This document shows, in pieces, positions 21,921-31,429 of a stretch of DNA of 64,000 bases (positions are counted from its first letter, which is position 1; every line of letters begins with the position of its first letter). The DNA is from Eucalyptus grandis (Eukaryota; Streptophyta; Magnoliopsida; Myrtales; Myrtaceae). The stretch lies in contig NC_052620.1 in assembly GCF_016545825.1 (NCBI RefSeq), positions 8,184,001 to 8,248,000 of the forward strand, written 5' to 3'. Both the position numbers and the translations under genes were made by a program. The notes beneath the pieces were generated by a model, which was not told the origin of the DNA, searched no databases, and saw only the letters and a list, made by a program, of their open reading frames with translations.

Positions 21921-23540
21921 ATGGATGCGCAAAAAATGAGTGCTTTACTTGCAGTGTTTCTTTGCATTTTGCTAAGCGTGCCTTCAGCGGCGGAGGGCAC
22001 GACACGCCGCTACCAGTGGGTAGCGAAACGCGAGCTCACCCCGCCCGGGGGCTACCGGAAGCAGTCCATCACCATAAACGGACGAACCCCCGGCCCGACC
22101 ATATCGGCTTATCAAGGAGACAAGCTCATCATCGAGGTCACCAACGGCAACGCGTTGGGGGAGGAGGACTTCGCGATCCAGTTTGACGGAGTGCGACCGG
22201 TGGTAAGTAACGAAGACATCAAAAAGCATGTCTCGAAACGTGGTCAGTCCATGTGGTGGTGGTGGTGATGATGATGTTGTGGGTTTTGCAGATTGGCGAG
22301 GGTTGGACGGACCCCATTCGGCCCCGAAAGACTTTTGCCTATCAGTTCTTCGTTGATCGGGTGAGTCCCATTACAAATCATTATACGAATGATCTTCAGC
22401 GTTTTCTACACTCCCAAAATCGGTTCTTCGTTCTTTCTTGACGACCCTTGCCAACCCTCCACGACCCGCAGCCGAACGCTCTCTCCGGCCCACCTCCGCA
22501 AGCTCCCGATTCTCGTCTGCTTCCGCGGCGGGGCATTTTGCGTCGGGTCCGCCTTCTCCTTCCCCGTCCACTTCTGCGTCAACCGCCTCGTCGCCTCGGC
22601 CGGGGTCGTCGCCTCCGACGAGTACCGCGTCGCCCCGGAGGCCGCCCTCCCCGCCACGTGCGACTGCTGGGCCACGCCGCCGTGGGTCGCCTCCCACATG
22701 CCGCCTCAGGGATCTCCGGTGGCGGAGACCCCTTAGGTCGGCGACCGCGCAGACTTCGGTCGGCTCTACGTCGGCGGCAATAGCGCCGGGGCCAACGCCG
22801 CCCGAAACATCGCGATGCCAGAGGCGCCGTGGGCTTCTCTGGCGGCGGCGCGTGGGTCCTCGGGGCGTTCACCTCGTAGCCCTATCTCTGGGGTCGGAGA
22901 CGATCGAGAGAGAGAGAGAGAGAGAGAGAGGAGGAAGGGTCGGTGTCGAGGTCTGGAGGAGAGCGTGATGGTGCAGGTCTGGGAGTTCGTGAACCCATGG
23001 CGGCGGGAGGAATGGAGGACCCGGCTATAAATCCGGGAGGTCCCGGGGCTCCGAGCCTGCCGGGGTGGGTTCTGCGAGAGGGTGCTGTTGTGGGTGGCGG
23101 AGCGCGCAGAGAGAGAGAAAGGGGGGCGGAGATGGCGGTTTTCTCCTTGACGTTGCGATCTTCTTCTTCATCGGCGGTGGTGGTTGTGGGTAGAGTCCAG
23201 TTCTCCGATCTCCATTTTCAGCGTCCGCCATCCTCTCCGACCGGCCCACTTCGAGACCTCCATCGACCCCTGCGCTCTCCGCCGTCAACCCTTCCCTCGC
23301 CCTCATCTCCAGCGATCTTTTACGAACACTGACGCTATACTTTTATGGCAGCTCGGAGATTGCCCGTACTACGCTCGTTCAACACTACAAAAAGAGGCCG
23401 GACTGAGCGGGTCAATTCGAGTCTCGCCGCCGTACGTCGGCAAGAAGGGCGCACCGTTCGAAGAGGGCGCCGGGCGGGCGGGCCAGCTTCCTCCGCACGC
23501 CAAGGGAAGTGGTAAGATCAACGGCACTAAAAGCCCATAA
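21921..23540 (+). CDS. Small secreted cupredoxin-like protein A (ascorbate-oxidase domain 1 only)
   Basis: Three exons (21,921-22,202, 22,292-22,360, 23,352-23,540) join in phase, each intron with GT...AG ends, to give 179 residues. Residues 1 to about 24 form a signal peptide (LLAVFLCILLSVPSA). The mature part RRYQWVAKRELTPPGGYRK...INGRTPGPTISAYQG and IGEGW...KTFAYQFFVDR, then LGDCPYYARSTLQKEAGLSG, aligns with the first plastocyanin-like domain of plant ascorbate oxidases, including both intron positions. The copper ligands are gone: HWHG is QFDG and HGH is YAR. Domains 2 and 3 are absent and the C-terminal tail, about 40 residues rich in G, K and P, is new. Ascorbate oxidases normally have about 550-580 residues. 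No oxidase activity is expected. Role unknown: an apoplastic non-catalytic protein or a decaying gene with a frame that happens to be open. Confidence 0.6.
22436..23106 (+). pseudogene. Plant carboxylesterase (CXE) pseudogene inside intron 2, unit A
   Basis: The plus strand gives, in changing frames, KLPILVCFRGGAFCVGSAFS, VNRLVASAGVVASDEYRVAP, then RADFGRLYVGGNSAGANAAR and VWEFVNPMAAGGMEDPAINP with GGPGAPSLPG. These are the oxyanion-hole, DYRLAPE, nucleophile-elbow and late segments of plant alpha/beta-hydrolase fold-3 carboxylesterases (CXE/GID1-like). HGGG has become RGGA and GDSAG has become GNSAG. Stops and frameshifts are present, and a GA run (22,909-22,930) interrupts it. The fragment is intronless, as are most plant CXE genes, and sits wholly between exons 2 and 3 of the cupredoxin gene. 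Confidence 0.8.
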
Positions 23541-24059
23541 CAATATCAGCCCCACTCGAGTTTAACTTGTTTGAATGTCGAGAGTATTTTTCTGACTGCT
23601 TTTGCTTGTTGTTCGACGATCGATCTCGATCGGGTTCGAAAAAGGGGCAGCAGAAAATGTTTCCCTATCCTATTATCGTAATTTGAGATTTGCTTGTCGT
23701 GTTTTTTCTTTTTTCTTTTTTTTTTGCACCACTTCTCACATTGATTTTGAAGTGTCTCGAACGTGCAAAATCTTCATGATGAGAATCTTTATGACTACCT
23801 TATACACGTATCGGTTTCATTCTATTCAATCCAATCATGGCTAATCGGGGGCGCCAAATTGGCTCTAGCGGTCCAAGAAAGAGGTAGGTCCAAGACGACA
23901 ATCTAGATGAGGGGCCAGGCAATCACTAAATTGTCCAGCTTTTGGAATCTCCCTTTTTGGCACTTCTTATGCTACCCAAAAGGTTGTAGACAGATAATAC
24001 GTATCCATTTGGTTTTGACTGATCAAATGACCCTTCGATCAAAAAGATTTGGTTCAATA

Positions 24060-24273
24060 CATTGTAATTAGCATTAGCTCACTATCTGCTCGTTTAATAA
24101 AAATAATTCATCATCTCTCTTGTTCACATTCCATATTCGAGGAAAGTTTTTAAAAATAAATGAAATTGACTTATCCCCATATCCTTTTGAATCAATAAAC
24201 AATGATATGCATAATCGAAGTAAAACTGGGGTTCATAAGTAGTGTCTACTAATTTCTATATGTAATGAAATAG
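24060..24273. repeat. Start of a further tandem unit
   Basis: The sequence ATTAGCTCACTATCTG...AATTCATCATCTCT...CATATCC...GCATAAT..AAGTAAAACT repeats the start of units A (14,311) and B (40,890) and the block at 51,690-52,260. It shows that a new unit began here, though what follows has been rearranged by later insertions. Confidence 0.7.
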
Positions 24274-24515
24274 AATAACTTACTTAAGATCCACCGTAGT
24301 GGTGGCTCCATTTGGATAAGGCTCTGCGATCGCCAGCGACGAAGAAGTGAAGGATTCAAAACTCGGGAGATTTAGGTGTATTAAGTGTGACTCGGGGTAG
24401 TGGGTCCTCTACTTAAGTGTCGCACGAGGGTTCTGGCGCGATTGTAGAATTTTTGCCGGTTCCTCCAAAAAATAAAAAATAAAAAAAAAAAATAAAAAAA
24501 TAACTTACCTAAGAT
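24274..24515 (+). mobile_element. tRNA-like SINE with target duplication
   Basis: A body of about 208 bp (24,291-24,498) ends in an A-rich tail (about 24,470-24,498, with AATAAAAAATAAAA units). It is flanked by AATAACTTACTTAAGAT and AATAACTTACCTAAGAT, a 17-bp target duplication with one mismatch. Near its start is a possible A box (GTGGTGGCTCCATTTGG), and about 55 bp later GGATTCAAAACTC resembles a polymerase III B box. No protein is encoded. These features fit a plant tRNA-derived SINE mobilised by LINE machinery. Confidence 0.8.
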
Positions 24516-24625
24516 AGTTATTGTGGCAACGAGGGTATATTCTTATTGTATGGACAAGCCTCACTCACTCAGATTGTGACGGTAAAGGCAAAACAACGAT
24601 ACAAGCAGAATAAGGTCATATCCTC

Positions 24626-24651
24626 AGAGAGAGAGAGAGAGAGAGAGAGAG
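24626..24651. repeat. GA microsatellite
   Basis: This is a run of about 13 GA units. The next 210 bp are GC-rich and open in several frames, but nothing is recognisable. Confidence 0.85.
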
Positions 24652-24899
24652 GAGTGATGGCAGGGAGGCGTTTCTGACCGGACGGTGCAGAGGGAGCGAG
24701 GATGAGGGTCCCGCCTCCCCCCGTCGGCGGGCGTTAGTGGCTGATCATCGGGAAGTGTGTCCTCTACAGACTCCGGATGCGAACGTGCCCGCGGCCCCAC
24801 GCCTGCTCCCCGATCGTTGCGTTGCGCCGGCCGATATACTGCGATTGGCTCTCTGTGCATGTGCGAACCGGATTGGATAAGGAATTGGAACCGTGGGAA

Positions 24900-25485
24900 T
24901 CCTCAGCTGGATTATATCGGGATTTTAAAATAATTACAGCATAATTATATAATTTTTATATGATGCTTACTTAAATAGACACGATATTAATATCATATTT
25001 TAAAAGAAAATGTGCCATAAATTTCAATTAATCACTTGAATACCATGACTTTTTAATAACGTTTAGTTAAGTACCAGAAAGCTGACGTGATATGACAATT
25101 TGTAAAAAGTTAATAATATTCAAGTGATCGATTAAAATGTTATATAACATTCAAGTGAGCACTTGACATGATTTATACTGTACGAGAGTCCTGTACAATG
25201 TCCTTTCTCTTTGATTTTTTTTGGGGGCCAATTAATTGATTATTGCTATTGTCAACATGGTCCAAAATCCAAGCGACATTAGAAAGTGGCTCGACAATTC
25301 GGATCGTGAGAAAGTCAGTCTGCGATTTAAACCCTAAAAAAGAAAGAAAAAGTCATACCACCACTAAGTTGGACTTTTGCAGAGTGATGTGGAGTCTACT
25401 AATCCCTAGAGAACATTAAACAATTAGATCACAAAGGGGAATCGAAGTTACCAATTATTTTTAGCTGACCGATGATCAATTACAC
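24900..25485. other. Rearranged unit-start and spacer sequence
   Basis: An AT-rich segment with inverted short copies lies at 24,950-25,170: ATTCAAGTGATCGATTAAAATG roughly inverts the earlier CATTT...ATCACTTGAATA, so it may be a MITE-like insert. The sequence near 25,262-25,330 (ACATTAGAAAGTGGCTCGACAATTCGGA) then matches 52,352-52,390 and the related 14,618-14,640. No gene was found. Confidence 0.5.
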
Positions 25486-25489
25486 ATTT

Positions 25490-25860
25490 GTTCTAAACTT
25501 TTTTTTTGTGACACCAAAAATCTCAAGCTGATATCCGTATAACATATTTACTCCAAAATTTTTTCATGACACAAAAAACCCTAAATTTGTACCCATGTGA
25601 GAGATATTTATCCTAAATTTTGTCAACCGTGGTACATTTACTCTAAATTTTTTTTGTGATATCAAAACCCCAAACTTATATAGATGAAAGTTTCAAGTTT
25701 TTCTAAGTAAATGTGTCACGCGAGTATAAATTTGAGATTTTTGATGACATGGAATTTTTTTTTTTTGTTAAATATGTCACACAGGTACAAGTTTGAAATT
25801 TGTTATGTCACCAAAAAAAAAATTAAGGTAAACATATCACAATTGGCAAAAAAAATTCGG
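25490..25860. repeat. Tandem repeat of the TTTGTCACA family
   Basis: Five to six diverged units of about 60 bp occur on both strands. They are built on AAATTTTTTTGTGACA(C/T)CAAAA and its complement GTCACACAGGTACAAGTTTGA. They belong to the same family as the arrays at 13.3, 20.6, 39.7 and 47.0 kb. Confidence 0.65.
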
Positions 25861-26143
25861 TAGCTTTTACCCTATAGTTTAATATAATCAACTTGTGTCT
25901 CTTTGGACATTACAAATACCAACAAATCGCAACCTTTGTCCTATCGACAACGTGCTTAAAACCGTTGCATATTTTAATGCCTACTATTACTAGTTCCTCT
26001 TCTTTCATTCGTCCTCATCATTGCGGTCAACGATCGCCGCACAAACTCCATCTCTTCGATCAATTTTCATATGCTGTGTGCAGTTCGACTCTTGTAAGCA
26101 TGAAAGATAAGTCGATTAATCACATTGTTGCTGTGTATTGTCG

Positions 26144-26310
26144 CGATGATGGCATTGGCGGAGGCTAGAGTGCGTTGCTACAAGTGGGACGTGAAGTAAG
26201 AGTTCATGTCACCCGACTGCTACAAGCAGCTAGTCAATCGCCATCAATGGAAGGTCCCCCCGCGCCACAGTCATGCAAGGCCAGCATGTTTTCCCTCTGG
26301 GGTCGTACTA
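26144..26310 (+). pseudogene. Ascorbate-oxidase exon 1 fragment
   Basis: The plus strand reads MALAEARVRCYKWDVK, a stop (TAA), EFMSPDCYKQLV and, after a one-base shift, IAINGRSPRATVMQGQHV. This is the start of a mature ascorbate oxidase (RxYKWxVxYEFxSPDCxxxxV...INGxxPGPTI). It keeps the ancestral SPDC, which the cupredoxin genes A and B have replaced by TPPG, so it comes from a more typical family member. No copper-binding HWHG follows. The sequence just upstream (26,050-26,150) is partly repeated at 26,770-26,880, so a second, shorter duplication occurred here. Confidence 0.8.
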
Positions 26311-26676
26311 TTCATTGCTAACGTAATTCCATTTATTTCCTCATGTCGCACACTCAGATTTTTTTTGTCTCATTTTATCTTATATCTATTATGTGTTGTG
26401 TGTGGATTGCCCGTCCTTTTCCGAGCCCCACCTCGCTTCTTAGGGGGGTAGGGTGGCCATTGGGACCGTTATTTCATTTTCTTCAAGCGATAGAATTTCT
26501 CTTTCATTTTTTTGGGGCATCCTAGAACAGATCTCACTTCATTCGTCCCCACCTTTGACCTCCGGAAAAGCGCCCAATCCAAACACTCATGCTCATGTCC
26601 AAAAAAACACACGCATGCCACCTCAGCTGATTGATTCGATTGCTTTTCATCTGTGGGGTGCACTTCGGTATAAGTG

Positions 26677-26774
26677 CAAACCCACTTTTTTTTTTTTTGA
26701 ACAGACAAACCCACTTATTCAAACTCCGTCTATTTTACTTGTCCAAAAAAAAAAAAAAAAACTCCGTCTATTTT
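26677..26774. mobile_element. Two tiny poly-A insertions in opposite orientation
   Basis: CAAACCCACTT at 26,677-26,687 recurs at 26,706-26,716 around a T-run plus GAACAGA. Twenty bases further on, ACTCCGTCTATTTT at 26,723-26,736 recurs at 26,761-26,774 around ACTTGTCC plus about 16 A. Both have the form target duplication, a few bases, homopolymer, target duplication, as expected for very short LINE-mediated insertions in opposite directions. Confidence 0.65.
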
Positions 26775-26879
26775 CATCTCCCGTGCTGTGTGCGGTTCGG
26801 CTCCTGTGACCGCAAAAGATGAGAAGATTTGATTGGATTGCTTCTCTATGTTGTGGCGAAGATGACATCGCGAAATGTG

Positions 26880-27645
26880 TCCATGAAGTCCCACCTATAA
26901 GAAACTTTTGAAACTCGGATCGAGAATCTTACAAAAATTTCTGACAGATGGAACTCAATAAACACGTGTTACGCACTGAATGGAGTGCCTTATTAATGAG
27001 TTGGTGAAACATCATTACCTAATATTTTCCTATCGTTCCACAAGAAGCTGATGGCACGCCATGAAGCCAAATATTCATTAATTAGCTTTACATAATGTAT
27101 AGACTGAGCATGCAATATTTTTATCATCCACAGTCAAGAGCACAAAAGACCCAATTGCCATGAGACATGTTGAATACTCTGCAAACATCTTGAATCAATT
27201 AATTGAGTTGCATCTTTTGTTTTGTGCAGGTAACCCTAATTTGAAGAAATTTACATATGATTGGGGTGATTTGAACATATAGGATCAAATTTTTAGCTCA
27301 AAATCCCTGATGCCTCAATCAAGTGCGTCAGACTTGGTGGTTGAGCATGCAATTTAGTGCTTGAATGACTTAAGTTGCTAGAGAATAGGAAGAGAAGAAT
27401 ATTAAGATATGTGGAAGAACAGAGAACGAGAAAGTAGGGTCAATAAAGAATCTAAATTCAACCCTAGATTAGCGTGTGAAAAAATGGATTAATCACATTG
27501 TAATTATCTCAACTATTTCCATGTACAACTTAATCCATGGGTCAACGGTCAAATTATAAAAAGTTGATCTAAATTGCAAAGGCCTTTTATATTATTTTGT
27601 TTTGCACAGAAGCATAAGAACATTACCTAAGGGATAATAAATGCA
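26880..27645. other. Spacer, no gene seen
   Basis: This is moderately AT-rich non-coding sequence. No protein similarity or repeat boundary was recognised. Confidence 0.45.
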
Positions 27646-27649
27646 TTAA

Positions 27650-27892
27650 AATTTTTAACAATTATCATGAAAGTGTAATTTAATCCTACAACTTTTAAAA
27701 AGTGCAACTAAATCCAAAAATTTGTCACAAAAGTGCAAGTGCAATTCAGTCTAAAATTTCAAAAAATGTTATCAAGTTCTTAAACTTGTCAAATTGGTTT
27801 AATCATATCCTTTCGTCGATTGCATTTTTTGAAACTTTGAGGACTTGATTATACTTTTTAAAAATTTTAGGACTTTTAATGCACTTATCTCT
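27650..27892. mobile_element. MITE-like inverted-repeat element
   Basis: The first 60 bases (GAAAGTGTAATTTAATCCTA...TTTTAAAAAGTGCAACTAAATCC) and the reverse complement of the last 60 (GTGCATTAAAAGTCCTAAAA...TTTTTAAAAAGTATAATCAAG) match imperfectly. Internal copies of the same motif are also inverted. It lies just before sequence (AAAGGAGCTTTGAATCCTGC) that recurs at 53,001 in the region after unit B, where this insert is absent. Confidence 0.6.
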
Positions 27893-28316
27893 TAACTAAA
27901 ATAAAGGAGCTTTGAATCCTGCTATTTTTATTGTATTGCTTCCGCGTCCACCAACTTTCTTTTGGGGGGAGTTGATAAAATGGAGTAAGAGCACATTTGA
28001 TAACCAGTTAAACGGTGCCTAACGTAATCGGAAATAGAAAAATTAGCTACGTTACCAAACAAATTTATATTCATTTTGTGTTCCAAAAAGAACAAAAGAT
28101 AGTAAAAAAAAGAAAAAAGAACATAATTAGTGAAAAATTAACTGGTTACCAAATAGAGCCTTACTCGATAAGTCTTCAAATTTGTCATGATAATATATTT
28201 CAGTCCCAAAATTTAAGTGAAAACTAACATCATCTTAGCCTGGGAATTGTGGGGGATCTACATATTCAATAACTATTACGATGTTGATATACGTAGACCA
28301 ATTTCGTATAATTACT
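27893..28316. other. Spacer, partly shared with 52,985-53,100
   Basis: CTAAAATAAAGGAGCTTTGAATCC...CGTCCACCAACTTTC...GGGG matches 52,995-53,090, extending the collinearity beyond units A and B. The remainder is AT-rich with no gene. Confidence 0.5.
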
Positions 28317-29365
28317 TAGGGGTGTGCAACTTGAACCGCCCAAACCGGGAACCGGCCGGACCGGATCGAACCAGCCGGTTTTGGGCGGTTCCCACGGTTG
28401 GCGGTCCGATTCCTGGTTCCTAATCTTGGAACGGTGGCGGTCGGTCAGGTTCTCGATTCCAAGGTGGGAATTGGACCGAACCGGGACAGACCAAACCAAA
28501 TTTTTTAATATATAATTTATATACATAGAATTAATAAAATATATAAACATGATAACTTATTGCAACCAAAATTGCAATTTGAGGTAGGAACGTCTTATAT
28601 GGCCAAGAGACCATTAAAACCATTTTTGTTACTCTTTTATTTATAGAAAAAAATCTCCTTGTTAGTAACGTGGGTTGTGACTTGAGTTCTCTATTTTCAA
28701 GGTTCCTCGAGTGGTACTAGCAAGTTAGTTATCGAGAGAAAGAGGGAAAGTAAGAGACTCCTTCTTTTTTAATTGATTTATTGGGGATTTTGTGATGAAT
28801 GGTTGAATGATCCTTGCTTTGTGTTTTGTTCTGCCTGCTTGAGGAAATTAGATAATATACTCTTTAGCGAATAAGATTATAATTTTTTGACTTCTAGTGA
28901 TTAAAATGTCCCCACGTTACTTGTTTATAGGATTACAATTTAAGCCAAGTCCAACCTTTAGCCAAATTGTTCATGGCCTTTATGGTTAAAGTTAAGTGTG
29001 ATTCATACTTCATGTGTTTCACACAAGTGAAGTTTAATATTTTGCATGTGAGAACATATGTGATTAGTTTCGTTGAATCGCCCGAGAACCGAATTAGATT
29101 GATCAGTCCGGAGCGCGGTTACTATTTAGTGCAAAAAAGTCAGTCACTCTTTAGTGCAAAAAAGTAGAGCTAATTTTATTGGACTAGACAGTCACTTTTT
29201 AGTGCAAAAAAATAGAGCCGATTTTGTTGGACTAGACCGGACCGGACCGGAACCGATGGTTCGGTCCGGTCCACGATTCACAATTTTGGGAACCGGTGCT
29301 CCCAGTCCGGTTCCCCGGTTTCAAGATGGAACCGGACCGAACCGGGAACCGAAATATTACTTTCT
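28317..29365. mobile_element. hAT-like element remnant with GGTTCCGGTCC-rich ends
   Basis: TAGGGGTGTGCAA at 28,317-28,329 matches the usual terminus of plant hAT elements. It is followed by about 170 bp packed with CCGGTTC/GAACCGG words (ACCGGGAACCGGCCGGACCGG). A second such block at 29,236-29,355 (GACCGGACCGGACCGGAACCG) would be the other subterminal region. The sequence between is AT-rich without a transposase. A right-hand terminus (TTGCACACCCCTA) was not found, so the two blocks may be one truncated element or two. Confidence 0.6.
29131..29240. repeat. Short tandem repeat, about 45 bp
   Basis: Three units share CAGTCACTYTTTAGTGCAAA followed in the later ones by AGAGC..ATTTT.TTGGACTAGAC. 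They lie immediately before the right-hand CCGGAACC-rich block. Confidence 0.75.
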
Positions 29366-30604
29366 CAAGACAGTATAAAAAAGAAAAAAGTGACCTCGCA
29401 ATTATCATCTTCACAATTTTAGTTTTCGGTCGAACATCTTCAAATGTCCATAACCTGTGACTTTTTTTAGGGGGACTGATAGGGGTAATAGATACGGAAG
29501 AAGAGATGTCGGATTTCACACAGGAGTCTTTGTAGTTGAGTCAACAAATGGAATAATTCGCTGATTTCTAGGCATTGACATCGCTTTTCCATGGGTAAAG
29601 AATCGGGTTTTCAAAGCGCCGCAAGCAACCTCTCGAACATTGTCCAGCCGTCGATGAACTAATGTCGATGAAAAGTCTCTCATGCATGATTAATTTCGGC
29701 ACGATATCTTTTCAACACTTGTGATGGGATGTCTTTTTCTTTATGTTCCTAGGTCGGTAAACTTAAAAGACACGTCCTTCGGCTTTACAAGGCTAGAAAG
29801 AAAAGCAAAGGGCGAGAAAATAGGGACAAATTAGTTGTAAGGCATCGCGCACGCCATTTTAATCTGATCGCAGAATCATTAAGTCAGCCCCATTCAAATC
29901 CATCAATCCAGTTCGCACGATAAGACTGGTGATTTCATGAGCTTTCAGTCTATTCAAACTTTGAATGAGGGTAGATACGCGATGCATTTACATTATTGCT
30001 ATCAGCCGTTCAAAATCCCAGAAAAGTGAAATTTCAAGAAACTTCGATTAGAGATTGTAGGAATGAGTCCACTGAGCATGGATTACTAGGAGGGGAAGAG
30101 AGTCTAAACAAAACGAGATTATCATGTAATTTCGGGATGAAATTAAGATGATTTTAGTAAGTTCCATAGGGCATTATAACCAGACAAAAGAAAGTAATCT
30201 ATAAACAGCAATTTACGGATTAGGATTTAAGTGTCTATCATGAAGCTTCCATCAGCAGAATCAACTTTGCCGTGAGCAAAAAGATGACTGCAATATTCAC
30301 ATATCCTTTTTTTTTTCTTGACAAGTTTGGCTCCAGTTATTTCCTTAGTGCACATGCATTCGAGCAACATTTCGCGAGGTATTACCATGTGGAGTCATTC
30401 TATTTTTACCTAACCGACCACATACCGAAAAATTATTAAACTAATTTACTGAAAAAAAAAAAAAAACGAAACTCATTAGGACAGATACGCATTTTCTACG
30501 TCATGATTACCCATAAAACAAATCTATTCGATAACCTTTTTTTTTATATGGCGGAGGAGGGTGGGCATCTTTTTTGGGCTCTTCACTCTGTGCAAGCTTT
30601 TTAG
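29366..30604. other. Spacer, no gene seen
   Basis: No protein similarity was found. Short T- and A-runs occur near 30,306, 30,451 and 30,536. Confidence 0.45.
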
Positions 30605-30993
30605 CTCGGCGCAATCTTTCAGGCTTTGTAAAGCTTTGAACTGAGGGTCTTCAATTTCAAAGATTCATCATTTGGCTTTTGCTCTAAATCACCCGGTGCC
30701 TTTGATTTTCTTTGTAACTGCCTAGAAGAGCTAGGAGACCGTCATCGCGGGATCAAGCCCGGGGGTTAGTTGGTTAACATTGCCCCCGGCGGTTGGGCCC
30801 AGTATCTTTTTCGTCCCCTGAACCCTGGGACTATCCTGTCTTTCCAGGATGTCAGAGCAGTTTGGGACCTGCTCAGGTCCATCTCGGCGCAATCTTTCAG
30901 GCTTTGTAAAGCTTTGAACTGAGGGTCTTCAATTTCAAAGATTCATCATTTGGCTTTTGCTCTAAATCACCCGGTGCCTTTGATTTTCTTTGT
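30605..30993 (+). repeat. Perfect 111-bp direct repeat around a 167-bp segment
   Basis: The segment from CTCGGCGCAATCTTTCAGGC to TTTGATTTTCTTTGT occurs at 30,605-30,715 and again, apparently identical, at 30,883-30,993. The 167 bp between them are GC-rich (GGGATCAAGCCCGGGGGTTA; GCCCCCGGCGGTTGGGCCC), unlike the flanks. The termini are not TG...CA and no primer-binding site follows the first copy, so a miniature LTR element is not supported. A recent tandem duplication is more likely. Confidence 0.85.
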
Positions 30994-31001
30994 TTCACTT
31001 T

Positions 31002-31004
<3 letters not shown>

Positions 31005-31030
<26 letters not shown>
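31005..31030. repeat. GA microsatellite
   Basis: A run of about 13 GA units lies directly after the second 111-bp repeat. Confidence 0.85.
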
Positions 31031-31033
<3 letters not shown>

Positions 31034-31429
31034 ACATTATTTGATGTGACGACCCCAGATGGAGACAGAGGTTTCTCTCTTGTCGGTATATTACGATAAT
31101 ACTTCGATTCTTTTTTAGAGGGAAAAGATTAGACGATGGTTCCGTCAATCATGGGAGCTCTTGCACCAAAAAAAGAAATTTGGGAGATCGACAAAGCCGT
31201 ATCATCTCACATTTTATGATTGAAGAATAACTTATTTGCCATTCTAGCTTGCAGCATTAAAACCCACTTGGCTGCGATGGGATGAACGAGCCAATCCCAC
31301 TATTTTTTTTTTCTTTTTAAGAAATAGATAGGAAAGAGAGGAAGTAAAATCAAATTAATGTAAGATAAATCTCATCATCCCAAGACATTTTACAATCTCG
31401 ATTGCTCAAGAAACCGATACTCGTGCCCT

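Larger units (their letters stand above)
14294..24060. repeat. Duplicated unit A of the tandem locus
   Basis: This block is collinear with 40,885-51,690. Shared markers in order are: the TTAACATTAG...AATTCATCATCTCT start, the sequence around ATGACGACGGTCGATGCA, a GC-rich block beginning GCCATGGCCGGAACAGGCGA, an orphan ascorbate-oxidase exon, the BCD1-like pseudogene, GA-rich sequence, and the three-exon secreted cupredoxin gene. Similarity is high enough to recognise introns, so this is a genomic duplication and not retrocopying. The start sequence recurs after the end of each unit (24,060 and 51,690), which means the units were arranged head to tail. Confidence 0.9.

Noticed and set aside
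22579..22872. Arg- and Pro-rich open frames on both strands at the carboxylesterase remnant
   Set aside because: They are by-products of very high GC content. The only frame with family similarity is the broken esterase on the plus strand.
30740..30800. GGGATCAAGCCCGGGGGTTA region as a tRNA or polymerase III gene
   Set aside because: No cloverleaf could be formed and the A/B-box order is wrong.
30605..30993. Miniature LTR retrotransposon (TRIM)
   Set aside because: The direct repeats do not start with TG or end with CA, and no primer-binding site or polypurine tract adjoins them.
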